Notes: generated from the letters alone by a model not told the origin. A stretch of DNA of 64,000 nucleotides from Azohydromonas caseinilytica (GCF_012927045.1 NZ_JABBFW010000005.1:248001-312000), one strand, 5' to 3'. Numbered from the stretch's first letter, positions 25,550-35,190 are shown. A program made the numbers and translations.

Positions 25550-27372
25550 TGTCCTCGTTTCACCGCAGTCGCAGTATGTGTTCCACCTTTCGCACGGGCT
25601 CGGTGCGCCGCGTGCCCGGCCCTGGCCGCAGCCATCCGATCGCCACAGCGGCGCTGATCCTGCTCGCCCTGGCGGTGCCGGCCATGCCGGGCGCCGCCGC
25701 AGCCCCCGCACGCGAGGCGGCCCCGCTCGCTGCGGCGGCGTCGCAGTGCACGCGCGTCGAGATCGCGCCGCCGGTGCACGTGAGCGCCGGCAAGTCCACC
25801 GTGATCCGCCCCGGCAACCCCATCCGGCGCATCCTGCTGGGCAACGCTGAAGGCTCGCGTGCCGGAGCGCCCCGCCCGGCCACGCCCGCCACGCCTGCCT
25901 CGACCGGTGCGCCGAGCGCGCCTGCCGCGTCCGAAGAGTCGCCACTGCGCCCCGGCGTGGCCGACATCGACGTGCTGCTGCTGGGCCCCTCGGAGATCTA
26001 TGTGCTGGGCAAGTCGCTGGGCACGACCAACGTGGTGCTGCTGGAGCAGTCGGGACGCTGCACGGCGCTGGACGTGGTGGTGAGCATGGACACCAGTGCG
26101 CTGCAGGCCCTGCTGCAACAGTTGCTGCCCGAGGAAAAGGGCGTGCGTGTGAGCGTGGCGTACGACAACTTCGTGCTGTCGGGCACGGTCAGCGACTCGA
26201 CCGCACTGTCGCACGTGATGGAGATCACCAACGCGTTCGTGCGGGGCACGGGCGTGGCTGGCGGCAGCACCGGCTCTAACGTGGCCGGGATCAATCCGCG
26301 CATCGTCAACATGCTGAGCGTGGGCGCACCGCAGCAGGTGATGCTGGAGGTCAAGGTGGCCGAGGTCGCCAAGTCGGTGATGGACCAGTTCGGCATCGAC
26401 TTCGCGCGCGCCTACGCCGCCGGTGACGGCTCGATGATCCGCTTCCTCTCGGGCATCTTTGGCGGCAGCAACGCCTCAATGGGCCAGCTCTCGGGCACCG
26501 GCGCCAACGGCGCGCCCCTGAGCTCGGTCGGCGCGGTCGTGGGAGGCAGCATCCCGTCGGCCATCGGCAGCGCCGGCAACGTGACGCAGGAACTCACCAC
26601 GCTCAACGGCCAGATCATTCCCAAGTACACGACGACTTACGGCACCGTGCCGGCGCGCGGCGTGAGCAACCTCAGCGTCAACGCGCAGAAAACGGACGGC
26701 CTGGTCAAGATCCTGGCCGAGCCCACCGTGATGGCCATCAGCGGCCAGAAAGGCCAGTTCCTGGCAGGCGGCAAGATCTTCATCCCCGTGTCGGTGGACA
26801 ACGGCAGCTCCGGCCGCACCGTCACGCTGGAGGAAAAGGAGTTCGGCGTCTCGGTTCACTTCCTGCCCACGGTGCTGGGCAGCGGGCGCATCAACCTGGA
26901 AGTCAACACCGAGGTGTCCGAGCTCAACCGCGAAGGCGTGGGCCTGACGGTGCCCGGCGTCAGCGGCCTGGCGGTGCTGCCGGCCTTCACCTCGCGCCGC
27001 GCCAAGACCACCGTACAGCTGGCCGACGGCCAGAGCTTCGCCATCGGCGGGCTCATCAAGAACAACTTCACCACCAGCGTGCGCGCCTTCCCGGTGCTAG
27101 GCGAGCTGCCGGTGCTGGGCGCGCTGTTCCGCAGCACCGACTTCCAGAGCGACAAGTCGGAGCTGCTGTTCGTGATCACGCCGCGGCTGGTCAAGCCGCT
27201 GCCGCCGGGCTATGCGCTGCCCACCGACCGCATCACGCCGCCCGACCGCGTGCAGCTGCACCTGATGGGACGCATGGAAGGCACGGGCAGCGGCGCTGCG
27301 GACACGGCACCGGCGGCACCGTCCGGCACGCAGCCGCCGGCCACCGATGCGTCCGGCTTTCAGGTGAAGTGA
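25549..27372 (+). CDS. cpaC: Type II/IV secretin RcpA/CpaC
   Basis: This 607-residue outer-membrane pore protein for Flp pilus export has a signal peptide after a basic start (IATAALILLALAVPAMPGAAAA). The N-domain (about 65-210) has VHVSAGKSTVIRPGNPIRRILLGN, and the following BON-like part contains VSVAYDNFVLSGTVSD. The secretin core (about 265-560) has VMLEVKVAEVAKSVMDQFGID and ends FAIGGLIKNNFTTSVRAFPVLGELPVLGALFRS. A Pro/Ala-rich insertion at about 105-130 and a tail after about 560 are unusual. The ATG at 25549 overlaps the cpaB stop; an in-frame ATG at 25540 is possible. Confidence 0.93.
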   Translation: MSSFHRSRSMCSTFRTGSVRRVPGPGRSHPIATAALILLALAVPAMPGAAAAPAREAAPLAAAASQCTRVEIAPPVHVSAGKSTVIRPGNPIRRILLGNAEGSRAGAPRPATPATPASTGAPSAPAASEESPLRPGVADIDVLLLGPSEIYVLGKSLGTTNVVLLEQSGRCTALDVVVSMDTSALQALLQQLLPEEKGVRVSVAYDNFVLSGTVSDSTALSHVMEITNAFVRGTGVAGGSTGSNVAGINPRIVNMLSVGAPQQVMLEVKVAEVAKSVMDQFGIDFARAYAAGDGSMIRFLSGIFGGSNASMGQLSGTGANGAPLSSVGAVVGGSIPSAIGSAGNVTQELTTLNGQIIPKYTTTYGTVPARGVSNLSVNAQKTDGLVKILAEPTVMAISGQKGQFLAGGKIFIPVSVDNGSSGRTVTLEEKEFGVSVHFLPTVLGSGRINLEVNTEVSELNREGVGLTVPGVSGLAVLPAFTSRRAKTTVQLADGQSFAIGGLIKNNFTTSVRAFPVLGELPVLGALFRSTDFQSDKSELLFVITPRLVKPLPPGYALPTDRITPPDRVQLHLMGRMEGTGSGAADTAPAAPSGTQPPATDASGFQVK

Positions 27373-27388
27373 GGCAGGAGAAGCAGTC

Positions 27389-27658
27389 ATGGACATGAGG
27401 CATGTACTCGCAGCGTCGGCCCTTCTGGCGCTGGCCGGCTGTGCCACCACACCCGGCTGGGAAGCCCAGCTTGGCGACTCCGTGCGCCAAGCCCGCGTTG
27501 CACAGCTGATCGATCCCGCAGCGGGCAACCGCGCGCCGCGCCCCGAGGGGCTGGACGGCAAGGCCGTGGCCGGCAACCTGCGCGACTACGCCGACGCCTA
27601 TGACTACGTGGAGCGTCCTCCAAAGCCGGAGCCCCGTCTACGCGTCAACCCGCGCTGA
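27389..27658 (+). CDS. Small lipoprotein of the Tad locus
   Basis: This 89-residue protein has a lipoprotein signal (MDMRHVLAASALLALAGC) with lipobox LAGC, so Cys18 should be lipidated; the next residues, ATTP, do not give an inner-membrane retention Asp, so it should go to the outer membrane. The rest is a short hydrophilic chain with YADAYDYVERPPKPEP. Its place after the secretin suggests a pilotin-like or CpaD-like accessory role. No domain is recognised. Confidence 0.75.
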   Translation: MDMRHVLAASALLALAGCATTPGWEAQLGDSVRQARVAQLIDPAAGNRAPRPEGLDGKAVAGNLRDYADAYDYVERPPKPEPRLRVNPR

Positions 27659-27672
27659 ACCGGGAGGCAGGC

Positions 27673-28230
27673 ATGGCACGTCGTCGCCTCGCTTCGCCGC
27701 AGCGCCGCGCGCAGCAAGGCGCGGTGGCCGTGATGTTCGCGCTGTCGCTGGTGGTGCTCATGGGTTTCGCCGGCCTGGCACTCGATGGCGGACGGCTCTA
27801 CGTCAACAAGGCCGAGCTGCAGAACGCGGCCGACGCCTGCGCGCTGGCGGCGGCACAGGTGTTACCCCCAAACGGCGTCATTCCGGCGGCGACCTTCGAG
27901 CTGGCACGCAATGCCGGCCGGACCGTGGCCATGAGAAACAGCTTTGACCTGCAAAGCTCGTCCGTGTCGAGCGATGACGTGACCGTCGAGTTCGCCACCG
28001 CGCCCGTAGACGCTGCGTGGACCGGCAACGCCGCCGAGGCGTCGGCCAACGATGCCCGCATCGCGCGCTGCACGGTGGCACCGGCCAGCCTGGCGCTGTG
28101 GATCATGCCCGTGCTGCGCATCACCAGTGCCCGGGTCAGCGCCAGAGCGGCGGCCACGCTCGCCATATTCACTCCCAACTGTGCTCCGGGGCCGGCGCGA
28201 TGCACCGTGATGGCGAGCCTAGTGCAATGA
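27673..28230 (+). CDS. TadG-like (Flp pilus-assembly TadE/G-like) protein
   Basis: This 185-residue protein has the Tad N-terminal domain: a basic start ending QQGAVAVMFALSLVVLMGFAGLALDGGRLYVNKAELQNAADACALAAAQ. The Gly before AVAVMF is a possible processing point, and the helix is followed by the typical 'laLDgGrly.nkaelQnAADaaALAaA' stretch. The rest is a periplasmic beta-rich part with Cys pairs. TadG proteins are pilus-associated and membrane-anchored. Most TadGs are much longer with a VWA domain; this is a short form. The stop overlaps the tadE start (ATGA). Confidence 0.85.
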   Translation: MARRRLASPQRRAQQGAVAVMFALSLVVLMGFAGLALDGGRLYVNKAELQNAADACALAAAQVLPPNGVIPAATFELARNAGRTVAMRNSFDLQSSSVSSDDVTVEFATAPVDAAWTGNAAEASANDARIARCTVAPASLALWIMPVLRITSARVSARAAATLAIFTPNCAPGPARCTVMASLVQ

Positions 28231-28724
28231 GGATGCTCGCCGTGACGCCCCTCCGCTCCCGTGCCCGCCCTGCTGCGCGCCGTGGCCAGCGCGGCATGGC
28301 CACCGTGGAACTGGCGCTGGTGCTGCTGCCGCTGGTGCTGCTGCTGTCGGCCACGGCCGACCTGGGGCGCGCCTTCTATACCTACGACACACTGGTCAAG
28401 GCAGCGCGCGGCGCGGCGCGCTACCTGGCGCTGTCCACCACACCCGACGACGTCACGGTCCAGGCGCAGGTGAAGAACCTGGCGCTGTACGGCGACATCG
28501 ACGGCGGCGGCACGCCGCTGGTGCCGGGTCTGACGTCAACGATGGTCCAGATCTGCACGCCGAAGCTGTGCGATGCGGACCACAACAACGTCCCTGTAGT
28601 CGGCAGCGCAGGCAGCACGATGACCCTGGTGTCCGTACGCATCGTTGGCTACACCTACACCTCGGTGTTCAGCGCCGTGCTGCCGGCCACGTTCGCGTTC
28701 CGCCCCATCAACGTGACGATGTGA
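28227..28724 (+). CDS. tadE: Pseudopilin TadE
   Basis: This 165-residue TadE-like minor pseudopilin has the processing region RRGQRGMATVELALVLLPLVLLLSATADLGRAFYTYDTLVKAARGAARYLA, where cleavage is expected after RG before MATVE, with Glu at +5. The periplasmic part has two Cys in ICTPKLCDADH. It should be cut by TadV and help initiate Flp fibre assembly. The ATG at 28227 overlaps the preceding stop. Confidence 0.9.
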   Translation: MRMLAVTPLRSRARPAARRGQRGMATVELALVLLPLVLLLSATADLGRAFYTYDTLVKAARGAARYLALSTTPDDVTVQAQVKNLALYGDIDGGGTPLVPGLTSTMVQICTPKLCDADHNNVPVVGSAGSTMTLVSVRIVGYTYTSVFSAVLPATFAFRPINVTM

Positions 28725-28737
28725 TGAGGCCTTGACC

Positions 28738-29181
28738 ATGAAGCACGGCCCGGTACGGCATCAACGCGGCACGATGACGGTGGAGTTCGGCCTGGGGTCG
28801 CTGCTGTTGTTCATGGCGCTGATTGGCGCCGTCGAGGTCGGGCGGCTGCTGTGGACCTGGAACGCTGCCGCCGAGGCCACGCGGCTGGGCGCGCGGCTGG
28901 CGGCGGTGTGTGCCATGGGGAACAACAGCATCAAGGCCCGCATGCGCGAGCGACTGCCCGCGCTGACGGACGACCACATCACGCTGGAGTACCTCAATCC
29001 CGGCGGAGTCGGAGTCAGCAACGCCGTCGATTCCCGCCTGGTGCGCGTCTCGCTGCATGGCTACACCCACCAGCTGCTGGTGCCGCTGCCCTCTTCGCTG
29101 GCTGCCATTCCCATTTCTCCGTTCACGACCACCATGCCGCGTGAAGTTCTGGCCAACAACCAACCGGCGTGCTCCGCATGA
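28738..29181 (+). CDS. tadF: TadE/TadF-like pseudopilin
   Basis: This 147-residue protein starts MKHGPVRHQRGTMTVEFGLGSLLLFMALIGAVEVGRLLWTW, so cleavage should follow QRG with Glu at +5. It is paired with TadE, as in most tad loci, and is probably TadF. The ATG at 28738 has GAGG eight bases upstream; a TTG six bases earlier is a weaker choice. Its last codons overlap the tadZ start. Confidence 0.88.
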   Translation: MKHGPVRHQRGTMTVEFGLGSLLLFMALIGAVEVGRLLWTWNAAAEATRLGARLAAVCAMGNNSIKARMRERLPALTDDHITLEYLNPGGVGVSNAVDSRLVRVSLHGYTHQLLVPLPSSLAAIPISPFTTTMPREVLANNQPACSA

Positions 29182-30356
29182 ACCCCACCGCAGGACAGGC
29201 CATGAAAATCAAGGTCATCTCCCCCCACGTGCAGCGCGCCGAGCAGGTCGCCCGGATGCTCGGCGAGGCTGACCCCAGCCTGGAAGTGCTGTGCGCCACG
29301 GCAGCGCCGCAGGCGCTGGCCCAGGCCGTCAACGGCAGCCGGCCGTCGCTGGTGCTGGTTGACGACGTGGACGCGCCCGGGCTGCAGGCCATCGCCCGCT
29401 TCACCACGGAGCACCCTCAGGTCGAGACCCTGGTGCTTTCGGCCGAGCAGTCGCCCGCGTTCCTGCTGCAGGCCATGCAGGCCGGCGTGCGCGAAGTGCT
29501 GCCCGCCGGCGCCGATGCCGCTGCGCTGCGGGCGGCGGTGCAGCGTGCGGCACGGCGGCATGCGCCGGCCTCGTCACGCCAGGGCGAGGTGATGGCCTTC
29601 ATCGGCTGCCGCGGCGGCAATGGCACCAGTGTGCTGGCGGCCAATCTGGCACATCGCCTTGCCAGCACCGGCGAAAAGCGCGTGGCGCTGATCGACCTGG
29701 ACCTGCACGGCGGCAATGCGCTGCTGCTGTTGAGCAGTCAACCTGCTGCCAGCGACGTGGCGGAAGTGGCGCGCAACGTGCAGCGGCTGGACGCGGACCT
29801 GCTGCGTTCGGCCATGGTGCCGCTGTCCGAGACGCTGTACGTGCTGCCGGCGCCCGAGGACATCGCACAGGCGCTGGAGGTCAAGGCCGAGCATGTGCAG
29901 GCCATCGTGCGCCAGGCTCGTCAAATGTTTGACTACGTGGTGCTGGACCTGGGCGGACGCATCGATGCGCTGAGCCTGCCCGCGCTGGACCAGGCCGCCC
30001 ATGTCTTCCCGGTGCTGCAGCTGTACCTGCCGCAATTGCGTGACGCACGGCGCATGCGCGCCATGCTGCAGTCTCTGGAAGTTCCGCAGCACAAGCTGTG
30101 CTGGCTCGTCAACCGCTACCACAAGAACAGCGAGTTGCCGCTGCAGGCGCTGGTACAGGTGCTCGGTGGCGATCCCGTACACACCGTGCCCAACCACTTC
30201 GCCAGCGTCAACACGGCCGCCAACCAGGGCCAGCCCATCGCCCCCAACAGCCCCGTGGTGCGCGCGCTCGACGAGCTTGCGGCGCAGCGCCTGGCACCGC
30301 CAGACGCCGCACCGCGCAAGGAAGGCTGGTTCGCGCAGTGGTTCGCACGCGCCTGA
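29178..30356 (+). CDS. tadZ: TadZ/CpaE-like pilus assembly ATPase-family protein
   Basis: This 392-residue protein localises the Tad machinery to the cell pole. An N-terminal atypical receiver (about 9-125, VLVDDVDAPGLQAIARF) is followed by a MinD/ParA-type domain (from about 138). The P-loop reads CRGGNGTS (144-151), with Arg and Thr where ParA proteins have the signature and P-loop lysines, so ATP hydrolysis is doubtful; other TadZ proteins show similar loss. Further motifs are VALIDLDLHGGNALLLL and YVVLDLGG. The ATG at 29178 overlaps the tadF stop; an ATG at 29202 with AGGA upstream is an alternative. Confidence 0.9.
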   Translation: MNPTAGQAMKIKVISPHVQRAEQVARMLGEADPSLEVLCATAAPQALAQAVNGSRPSLVLVDDVDAPGLQAIARFTTEHPQVETLVLSAEQSPAFLLQAMQAGVREVLPAGADAAALRAAVQRAARRHAPASSRQGEVMAFIGCRGGNGTSVLAANLAHRLASTGEKRVALIDLDLHGGNALLLLSSQPAASDVAEVARNVQRLDADLLRSAMVPLSETLYVLPAPEDIAQALEVKAEHVQAIVRQARQMFDYVVLDLGGRIDALSLPALDQAAHVFPVLQLYLPQLRDARRMRAMLQSLEVPQHKLCWLVNRYHKNSELPLQALVQVLGGDPVHTVPNHFASVNTAANQGQPIAPNSPVVRALDELAAQRLAPPDAAPRKEGWFAQWFARA

Positions 30357-30370
30357 AGGAGAGTTTCGCC

Positions 30371-31738
30371 ATGAACCTGCGCCAGCAACTCGTGACCCAG
30401 CCCGGTGCCACAGGCAACGGTGCCGGCAGCACGCCGCTTCCCGAAGCCGCAGCAGAGCGAGACCTGCAGGCCTACCAGCGCATGAAGTCACAGGTGCACC
30501 AGCGACTGCTGGAGCGCCTGGACCTGCACGCGCTGGAAGGCATGCCCCCGGAGCATCTGCGCCAGGAGCTGGGCAGCCTGGTGGAGCGGCTGCTGGCCGA
30601 AGAGAACCTGGTGCTCAACGCGGCCGAGCGCCGCACCCTGGTGCGCGACATCCAGCATGAAATGGTGGGCCTGGGCCCGCTGGAGCCGCTGCTGGCCGAC
30701 CCCACCGTCTCCGACATTCTGGTCAACGGCCCACATCAGGTCTGGGTGGAGCGCCGTGGCAGGCTGAGCCTCACCGACGTGGTGTTCGCCGACGACGAGC
30801 ACCTGATGAAGATCGTGGACAAGATCGTCTCGCGCGTGGGGCGGCGCGTGGACGAGTCCTGCCCGATGGCCGATGCCCGGCTGCCCGACGGCTCGCGCGT
30901 GAACGTCATCATTCCACCGCTGGCGCTGGACGGCGCACAGATGTCGATCCGGCGCTTTGCGGTGGTGCCGCTGACCATGGATGACCTGGTGGAAAACAGG
31001 TCGTTGACGCCGTCGATGGCGCAACTGCTGCAGGCGTTCACGCGGGCCGAGGTCAACCTGCTGATTTCCGGCGGCACGGGCAGCGGCAAGACCACGCTGC
31101 TCAACATCCTGTCGAGCTACGTCGACGCGGGCGAGCGCATCGTCACCATCGAGGATGCCGCCGAGCTGCAGCTGCGCCAGCCGCATGTGGTGCGGCTGGA
31201 GACGCGCCCGCCCAACATCGAGGGTCGCGGCGAAATCACGCAGCGCGACCTGCTGCGCAACGCGCTGCGCATGCGTCCGGACCGCATCATCCTGGGCGAG
31301 ACGCGCGGGGCGGAGGCGCTGGACATGCTGCAGGCGATGAACACGGGCCACGAAGGCTCGATGACCACCGTCCACGCCAACACGCCGCGCGACGCGCTCT
31401 CGCGCCTGGAGAACATGCTCGCCATGGCCGGACTCAACGTGCCCCCGCGCGTGGCGCGGACGCAGATCGCCTCGGCCATCGGCGTGGTGGTGCAGGCCGG
31501 CCGCCTCAGCGACGGACGGCGCAAGGTCACCAGCATCGCCGAGGTCACGGGCATGGAAGGCGACGTGATCACGATGCAGGAGATCTTTGTCTTCAAGCAG
31601 ACGGGCGTGAGCGAGGACGGCAGCGTGCGAGGCCATTTCCAGGCCACCGGCGTGCGCCCGCGCCTGATGGACCGGCTCAAGTCCCGGGGGCTGTCGTTGG
31701 CAGACAACCTGTTCGACCCCAGCGTGCGCTGGGAGTGA
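30371..31738 (+). CDS. tadA: Secretion ATPase TadA/CpaF
   Basis: This 455-residue hexameric ATPase drives Flp pilus polymerisation. The N-terminal part has [20 protein letters not shown]. The catalytic part has Walker A GGTGSGKT (234-241), Asp box [11 protein letters not shown], Walker [18 protein letters not shown] and His box [29 protein letters not shown] eight bases upstream supports the ATG. It is followed by the two membrane platform genes. Confidence 0.95.
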   Translation: MNLRQQLVTQPGATGNGAGSTPLPEAAAERDLQAYQRMKSQVHQRLLERLDLHALEGMPPEHLRQELGSLVERLLAEENLVLNAAERRTLVRDIQHEMVGLGPLEPLLADPTVSDILVNGPHQVWVERRGRLSLTDVVFADDEHLMKIVDKIVSRVGRRVDESCPMADARLPDGSRVNVIIPPLALDGAQMSIRRFAVVPLTMDDLVENRSLTPSMAQLLQAFTRAEVNLLISGGTGSGKTTLLNILSSYVDAGERIVTIEDAAELQLRQPHVVRLETRPPNIEGRGEITQRDLLRNALRMRPDRIILGETRGAEALDMLQAMNTGHEGSMTTVHANTPRDALSRLENMLAMAGLNVPPRVARTQIASAIGVVVQAGRLSDGRRKVTSIAEVTGMEGDVITMQEIFVFKQTGVSEDGSVRGHFQATGVRPRLMDRLKSRGLSLADNLFDPSVRWE

Positions 31739-31745
31739 GGCGGCA

Positions 31746-32720
31746 ATGGACCTGTCCTACCTGCTCTTCGGCGTGCTGCTGTTTGTCGCCGTGGTACTCG
31801 GGCTCGAAGGCCTGTACCAGGTGTGGAACTCGCGCCACAGCGCCGAAGCCAAGCGGCTGGCGGCGCGCCTGCGCTACCTGGAAGGCACCCCGGAAAGCCC
31901 GACCTCGTTGGAGGCGGACCGCAACGCCGAGCAGCGCTGGAAATGGATCGAAACCGAGCTACTGGCACCGCTGGCCCTGGGGCAGCGGCTGCTGGGCTAC
32001 GTGCGCAGCGCGGACACCGATCGCAGTGCCGGCGAGCTGGTGCTGCTGAGCACGCTGCTGGGCTGCCTCGGCGTGCTGCCGGTGCTGCTGCTGCAGTGGA
32101 ACGGGTTGCAAGGGGCCGCCGCGGGCGTCGCGGGTGCGGCACTGCCGTGGCTGTGGCTTTCGCGCCGGCGCACGCAGCGGCTGCGTCGCCTGGAGCAGCA
32201 GCTGCCACTGGCCCTGGACCTGATCGGCCGTGCGCTGCGCGCGGGGCACGCACTGCCCACGGCCATCAAGATGGTGGGCGAGGAGACATCGGACCCGATC
32301 GCGCGCGAGTTCCGCCAGCTTTCCGAAGAAACCAACTTCGGCATGGGCCTGCCCGAGGCGCTGACGCGGCTGGCGCAGCGGGTGCCGCTGGACGATGTGC
32401 GCTTTTTCGTGATTGCCGTGCTGATCCAGCGCGAGACCGGCGGCAACCTCGCCGAGCTGCTGGACAACATTGCCAGCATCGTGCGCGCACGGCTCAAGCT
32501 CCTCGGGCAGGTGCGCACGCTCTCGGCCGAAGGGCGGCTCTCGTCGTGGATCCTGAGCGCACTGCCCTTCGTGATGGCCGCCGCGTTGAACGTGGTCAAT
32601 CCGGAGTTCATGCAGGTGCTGTGGACCGACCCCACAGGCCGCAAGCTGGTCGGCGGCGCGCTGGTCGCCATGGCGCTGGGCATGCTGTGGATGCGCAAGA
32701 TCATCCGCATCCGGATTTGA
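31746..32720 (+). CDS. tadB: Pilus platform protein TadB
   Basis: This 324-residue inner-membrane GspF/T2SSF-type protein has hydrophobic helices at the N-terminus ([20 protein letters not shown]), in the centre ([25 protein letters not shown]) and at the C-terminus ([32 protein letters not shown]). The T2SSF signature region [19 protein letters not shown]...FGMGLPEAL is present. With TadC it forms the membrane base that TadA turns. Confidence 0.93.
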   Translation: MDLSYLLFGVLLFVAVVLGLEGLYQVWNSRHSAEAKRLAARLRYLEGTPESPTSLEADRNAEQRWKWIETELLAPLALGQRLLGYVRSADTDRSAGELVLLSTLLGCLGVLPVLLLQWNGLQGAAAGVAGAALPWLWLSRRRTQRLRRLEQQLPLALDLIGRALRAGHALPTAIKMVGEETSDPIAREFRQLSEETNFGMGLPEALTRLAQRVPLDDVRFFVIAVLIQRETGGNLAELLDNIASIVRARLKLLGQVRTLSAEGRLSSWILSALPFVMAAALNVVNPEFMQVLWTDPTGRKLVGGALVAMALGMLWMRKIIRIRI

Positions 32721-32730
32721 GAGGCCTGAG

Positions 32731-33666
32731 ATGAGTGCAGCCGAGCTGGGATTCGTGGTACTGGTCTTCGTCGCCTCGGCGGCGCTGGTGTTGCTGGTGG
32801 GCCAGCTCACCGGCGGCAACGCCACCAAGGAGCGCGCGCGGCGCCTGGCTGCGGGCGACACGCAGCCCCGCAAGCAGCGGCCCTGGATCGAGATGCTGGC
32901 GCGCGGTACGCGGCCGTTGGCGCGCTTTTCCGAATCCGAAACCGGCGCCCAGCTTTCGGCGCTGCGGCGGCGGCTGATGCACGCGGGCCTGCGTCATCCG
33001 CAGGCCCCCACCGCCTACTACGGCACGAAGACGCTGCTGGCCCTGGTGCTGCCGCTGCTGGCCTTCAGCGCGCAGCTGCTGCTGTCCACGCCCCTGGAAG
33101 GCAGCGCGCTGCTGCTGGTGCTGTTGTCCACGGCAGCGCTGGGCTACTACTTCCCCAACGTGGTACTGGCGCGCCTGGTGTTCCTGCGCCAGCGCGAGAT
33201 CTTTGAAAGCTTCCCCGACGCGCTGGACCTCATCACCGTGTGTGTCGAGGCCGGCCTGGGCATCGAAGCCGCGCTGGCGCGCGTGTCGGAGGAGATGCAG
33301 TACCGCAGCCAGGTGCTGAGCACGGAGCTGCAGCTCGTGGGGCTGGAGCTGCGTGCGGGCGCGCCGCGCGAGCATGCGCTGCACAACCTGGCTATGCGCA
33401 CCGGAGTGGATGAGGTGGACAGCTTCGTGTCCATGCTCGTTCAGGCCGAGCGCTTCGGCACCAGCATCGCGCAGGCACTGCGCGTGCATGCCGACATGCT
33501 GCGCACGCGGCGGCGCCAGCGGGCGGAAGAGGCGGCAGCCAAGATCGCGATCAAGCTGCTGCTGCCCCTGATCTTCTGCATCTTCCCGGCCTTGCTGCTG
33601 GTCCTGCTGGGGCCCGCCATGATCAACATCTACCGCGTACTGATGCCGACGCTCAGTGCGGGCTGA
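32731..33666 (+). CDS. tadC: Pilus platform protein TadC
   Basis: This is a 311-residue partner of TadB. It has an N-terminal helix (LGFVVLVFVASAALVLLVG), a central helix pair (LLALVLPLLAFSAQLLLS and GSALLLVLLSTAALGYYF), the T2SSF part ALDLITVCVEAGLGIEAALARVSEEM and LVQAERFGTSIAQALRVHA, and a C-terminal helix LLPLIFCIFPALLLVLLG. It starts 10 bases after tadB, with GAGG in the gap. Confidence 0.93.
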   Translation: MSAAELGFVVLVFVASAALVLLVGQLTGGNATKERARRLAAGDTQPRKQRPWIEMLARGTRPLARFSESETGAQLSALRRRLMHAGLRHPQAPTAYYGTKTLLALVLPLLAFSAQLLLSTPLEGSALLLVLLSTAALGYYFPNVVLARLVFLRQREIFESFPDALDLITVCVEAGLGIEAALARVSEEMQYRSQVLSTELQLVGLELRAGAPREHALHNLAMRTGVDEVDSFVSMLVQAERFGTSIAQALRVHADMLRTRRRQRAEEAAAKIAIKLLLPLIFCIFPALLLVLLGPAMINIYRVLMPTLSAG

Positions 33667-33671
33667 AAGCC

Positions 33672-34757
33672 ATGTCGAGCCTGCAACCATCCCCGCTTCT
33701 GTCCTTGTGCGCGGCCCTGATGCTCACGTTGGGTGGCTGTGCCACGAAGTCCGACCGGCTGCCCTGGCGCATCGAGCCCGTGCAGTCGGTCACGCATGGC
33801 CTGGGCCAGGGCTCGGCCGACAGCTACTACGTGGTCGGCCGTCAGATCGAGCGTTCGCGCGACTGGCTGCGCGCCGCGGAGGCCTACCGCCAGGCGCTGC
33901 AAAGTGACCCCGGCCACATCGATGCGCGCAATGCGCTGGCGGTGGTGCTGGCCCGGCTGGGGCTGCTGCAGGAGGCCGAGGCGCAGTTGCGCCTGGCGCT
34001 GCAGGCGGCGCCGCAGCGCGCCGATCTGCACAGCAATCTCGGCTACTTGCTGGTGCTGGCACGCCGCCTGCCAGAAGCCCAGGCAACTCTGCACGCCGCG
34101 CTGGCGCTGAATCCGCAGGACCGCGTGGCACAGGCCAACCTCTTACTCGCCCAGGGACGCGCTCCGGCGTCCGCCACGCCCATGGCGTTGGCGCAGGCCG
34201 GAACGTCTGCCATGACGGCAGCGGCGACGACAACGCCAGCGGCGGCGGTCCCGGCCGCCGCGGCGCCACGTCCCGGTGCAGCGCTGCAGGTGCTCGATGC
34301 CGCCACGCTGCCGCCTCTGACACAGGCCGTCCCGGGCCACTCGCCGTCCGCACTCTCGCCTGCAGCGGCGGACGTGCCAGCCCTGGTTTCGACAGCAACG
34401 ACACCGGCTGCCTCATTGCCGTCCAAAGCGGCGCCGGACGTGATGGCCGCTCCGTTCACGCTGGAAGTGACCAACGGCATGGGACGGCGCGGCGCGGCGC
34501 AGCAGTTGCGGGAGCAGCTGGAAAGCCGCGGCTTCGACGTGGAGCGCACCAGCAACCTGCCACCCTATCGGCAAGCGCGCACCATGGTGCTGTACCGGCC
34601 CGGCCATGAGGCGGCCGCACGCCAAGTGGCCCGAGCGCTGCCGTTGCCGGTGGCGCTGCGCCCCGAAGCCACCCAGGAGGCCCATGTGCGCGTGCTCCTT
34701 GGCCGGGATTGGCCCTCCGCCCTACGCGTGGCTGCCGCCCGCATGAACCGGGAATAA
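33672..34757 (+). CDS. tadD: TadD-like TPR lipoprotein with LytR_C-type C-terminal domain
   Basis: This 361-residue lipoprotein has a signal ending LMLTLGGC with lipobox LGGC. Tetratricopeptide repeats run from about 50 to 160 (YVVGRQIERSRDWLRAAEAYRQAL..., HIDARNALAVVLARLGLLQEAEAQLRLALQ, ADLHSNLGYLLVLARRLPEAQATLHAAL). A long Ala/Thr/Pro-rich linker leads to a C-terminal LytR_C-like domain (LEVTNGMGRRGAAQQLREQLESRGFDVERTSNLPPY). The TPR part matches TadD, which helps the secretin reach the outer membrane. The C-terminal module may bind peptidoglycan-related targets. Confidence 0.88.
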   Translation: MSSLQPSPLLSLCAALMLTLGGCATKSDRLPWRIEPVQSVTHGLGQGSADSYYVVGRQIERSRDWLRAAEAYRQALQSDPGHIDARNALAVVLARLGLLQEAEAQLRLALQAAPQRADLHSNLGYLLVLARRLPEAQATLHAALALNPQDRVAQANLLLAQGRAPASATPMALAQAGTSAMTAAATTTPAAAVPAAAAPRPGAALQVLDAATLPPLTQAVPGHSPSALSPAAADVPALVSTATTPAASLPSKAAPDVMAAPFTLEVTNGMGRRGAAQQLREQLESRGFDVERTSNLPPYRQARTMVLYRPGHEAAARQVARALPLPVALRPEATQEAHVRVLLGRDWPSALRVAAARMNRE

Positions 34758-34809
34758 AGCAGCTCCGTACCGCGTACACGTCCTGTCCCGATCAATAAAG
34801 GAGAGGACG

Positions 34810-35187
34810 ATGAGGAAGAAGCTGCTGGCCGCGCTGTCGCTGGCCGCGTTGCTGCAGGCCTGTGCCACGCCGGGAGGCGGCGCACCGGCCCAGGTATCCG
34901 ATGGCGTCCTGGTGGGCGCCGGCGGCATGACGCTCTACACCTTCGACCGAGACCCTGCCGAGGGCAGCAAGAGCGCGTGCAACGGTCCCTGCGCCGTCAA
35001 CTGGCCGCCGCTGGCAGCCGCGGCTGACGCCCGGGCCCAGGGCGACTGGAGCGTGCTCACGCGCGACGATGGCACGCGCCAGTGGGCCTACAAGGGCAAG
35101 CCGCTGTACTACTGGGCCAAGGACACCAGGCCCGGCGACCGCACGGGCGACGGCGTCAACCAGGTCTGGCACACGGCCAAGCCCTGA
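34810..35187 (+). CDS. COG4315-type secreted lipoprotein
   Basis: This 125-residue protein has a lipoprotein signal (MRKKLLAALSLAALLQAC, Cys18). The mature part has the repeat GMTLYTFDRDPAEGSKSACNGPCAVNWPPL and WAYKGKPLYYWAKDTRPGDRTGDGVNQVWH, the pattern of COG4315 proteins, whose function is unknown. A strong AAGGAGAGG lies before the ATG. It follows tadD by 52 bases and precedes the terminator, so it may be co-transcribed with the pilus genes, but the gap and start site allow its own promoter. Confidence 0.85.
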   Translation: MRKKLLAALSLAALLQACATPGGGAPAQVSDGVLVGAGGMTLYTFDRDPAEGSKSACNGPCAVNWPPLAAAADARAQGDWSVLTRDDGTRQWAYKGKPLYYWAKDTRPGDRTGDGVNQVWHTAKP

Positions 35188-35190
35188 CAT

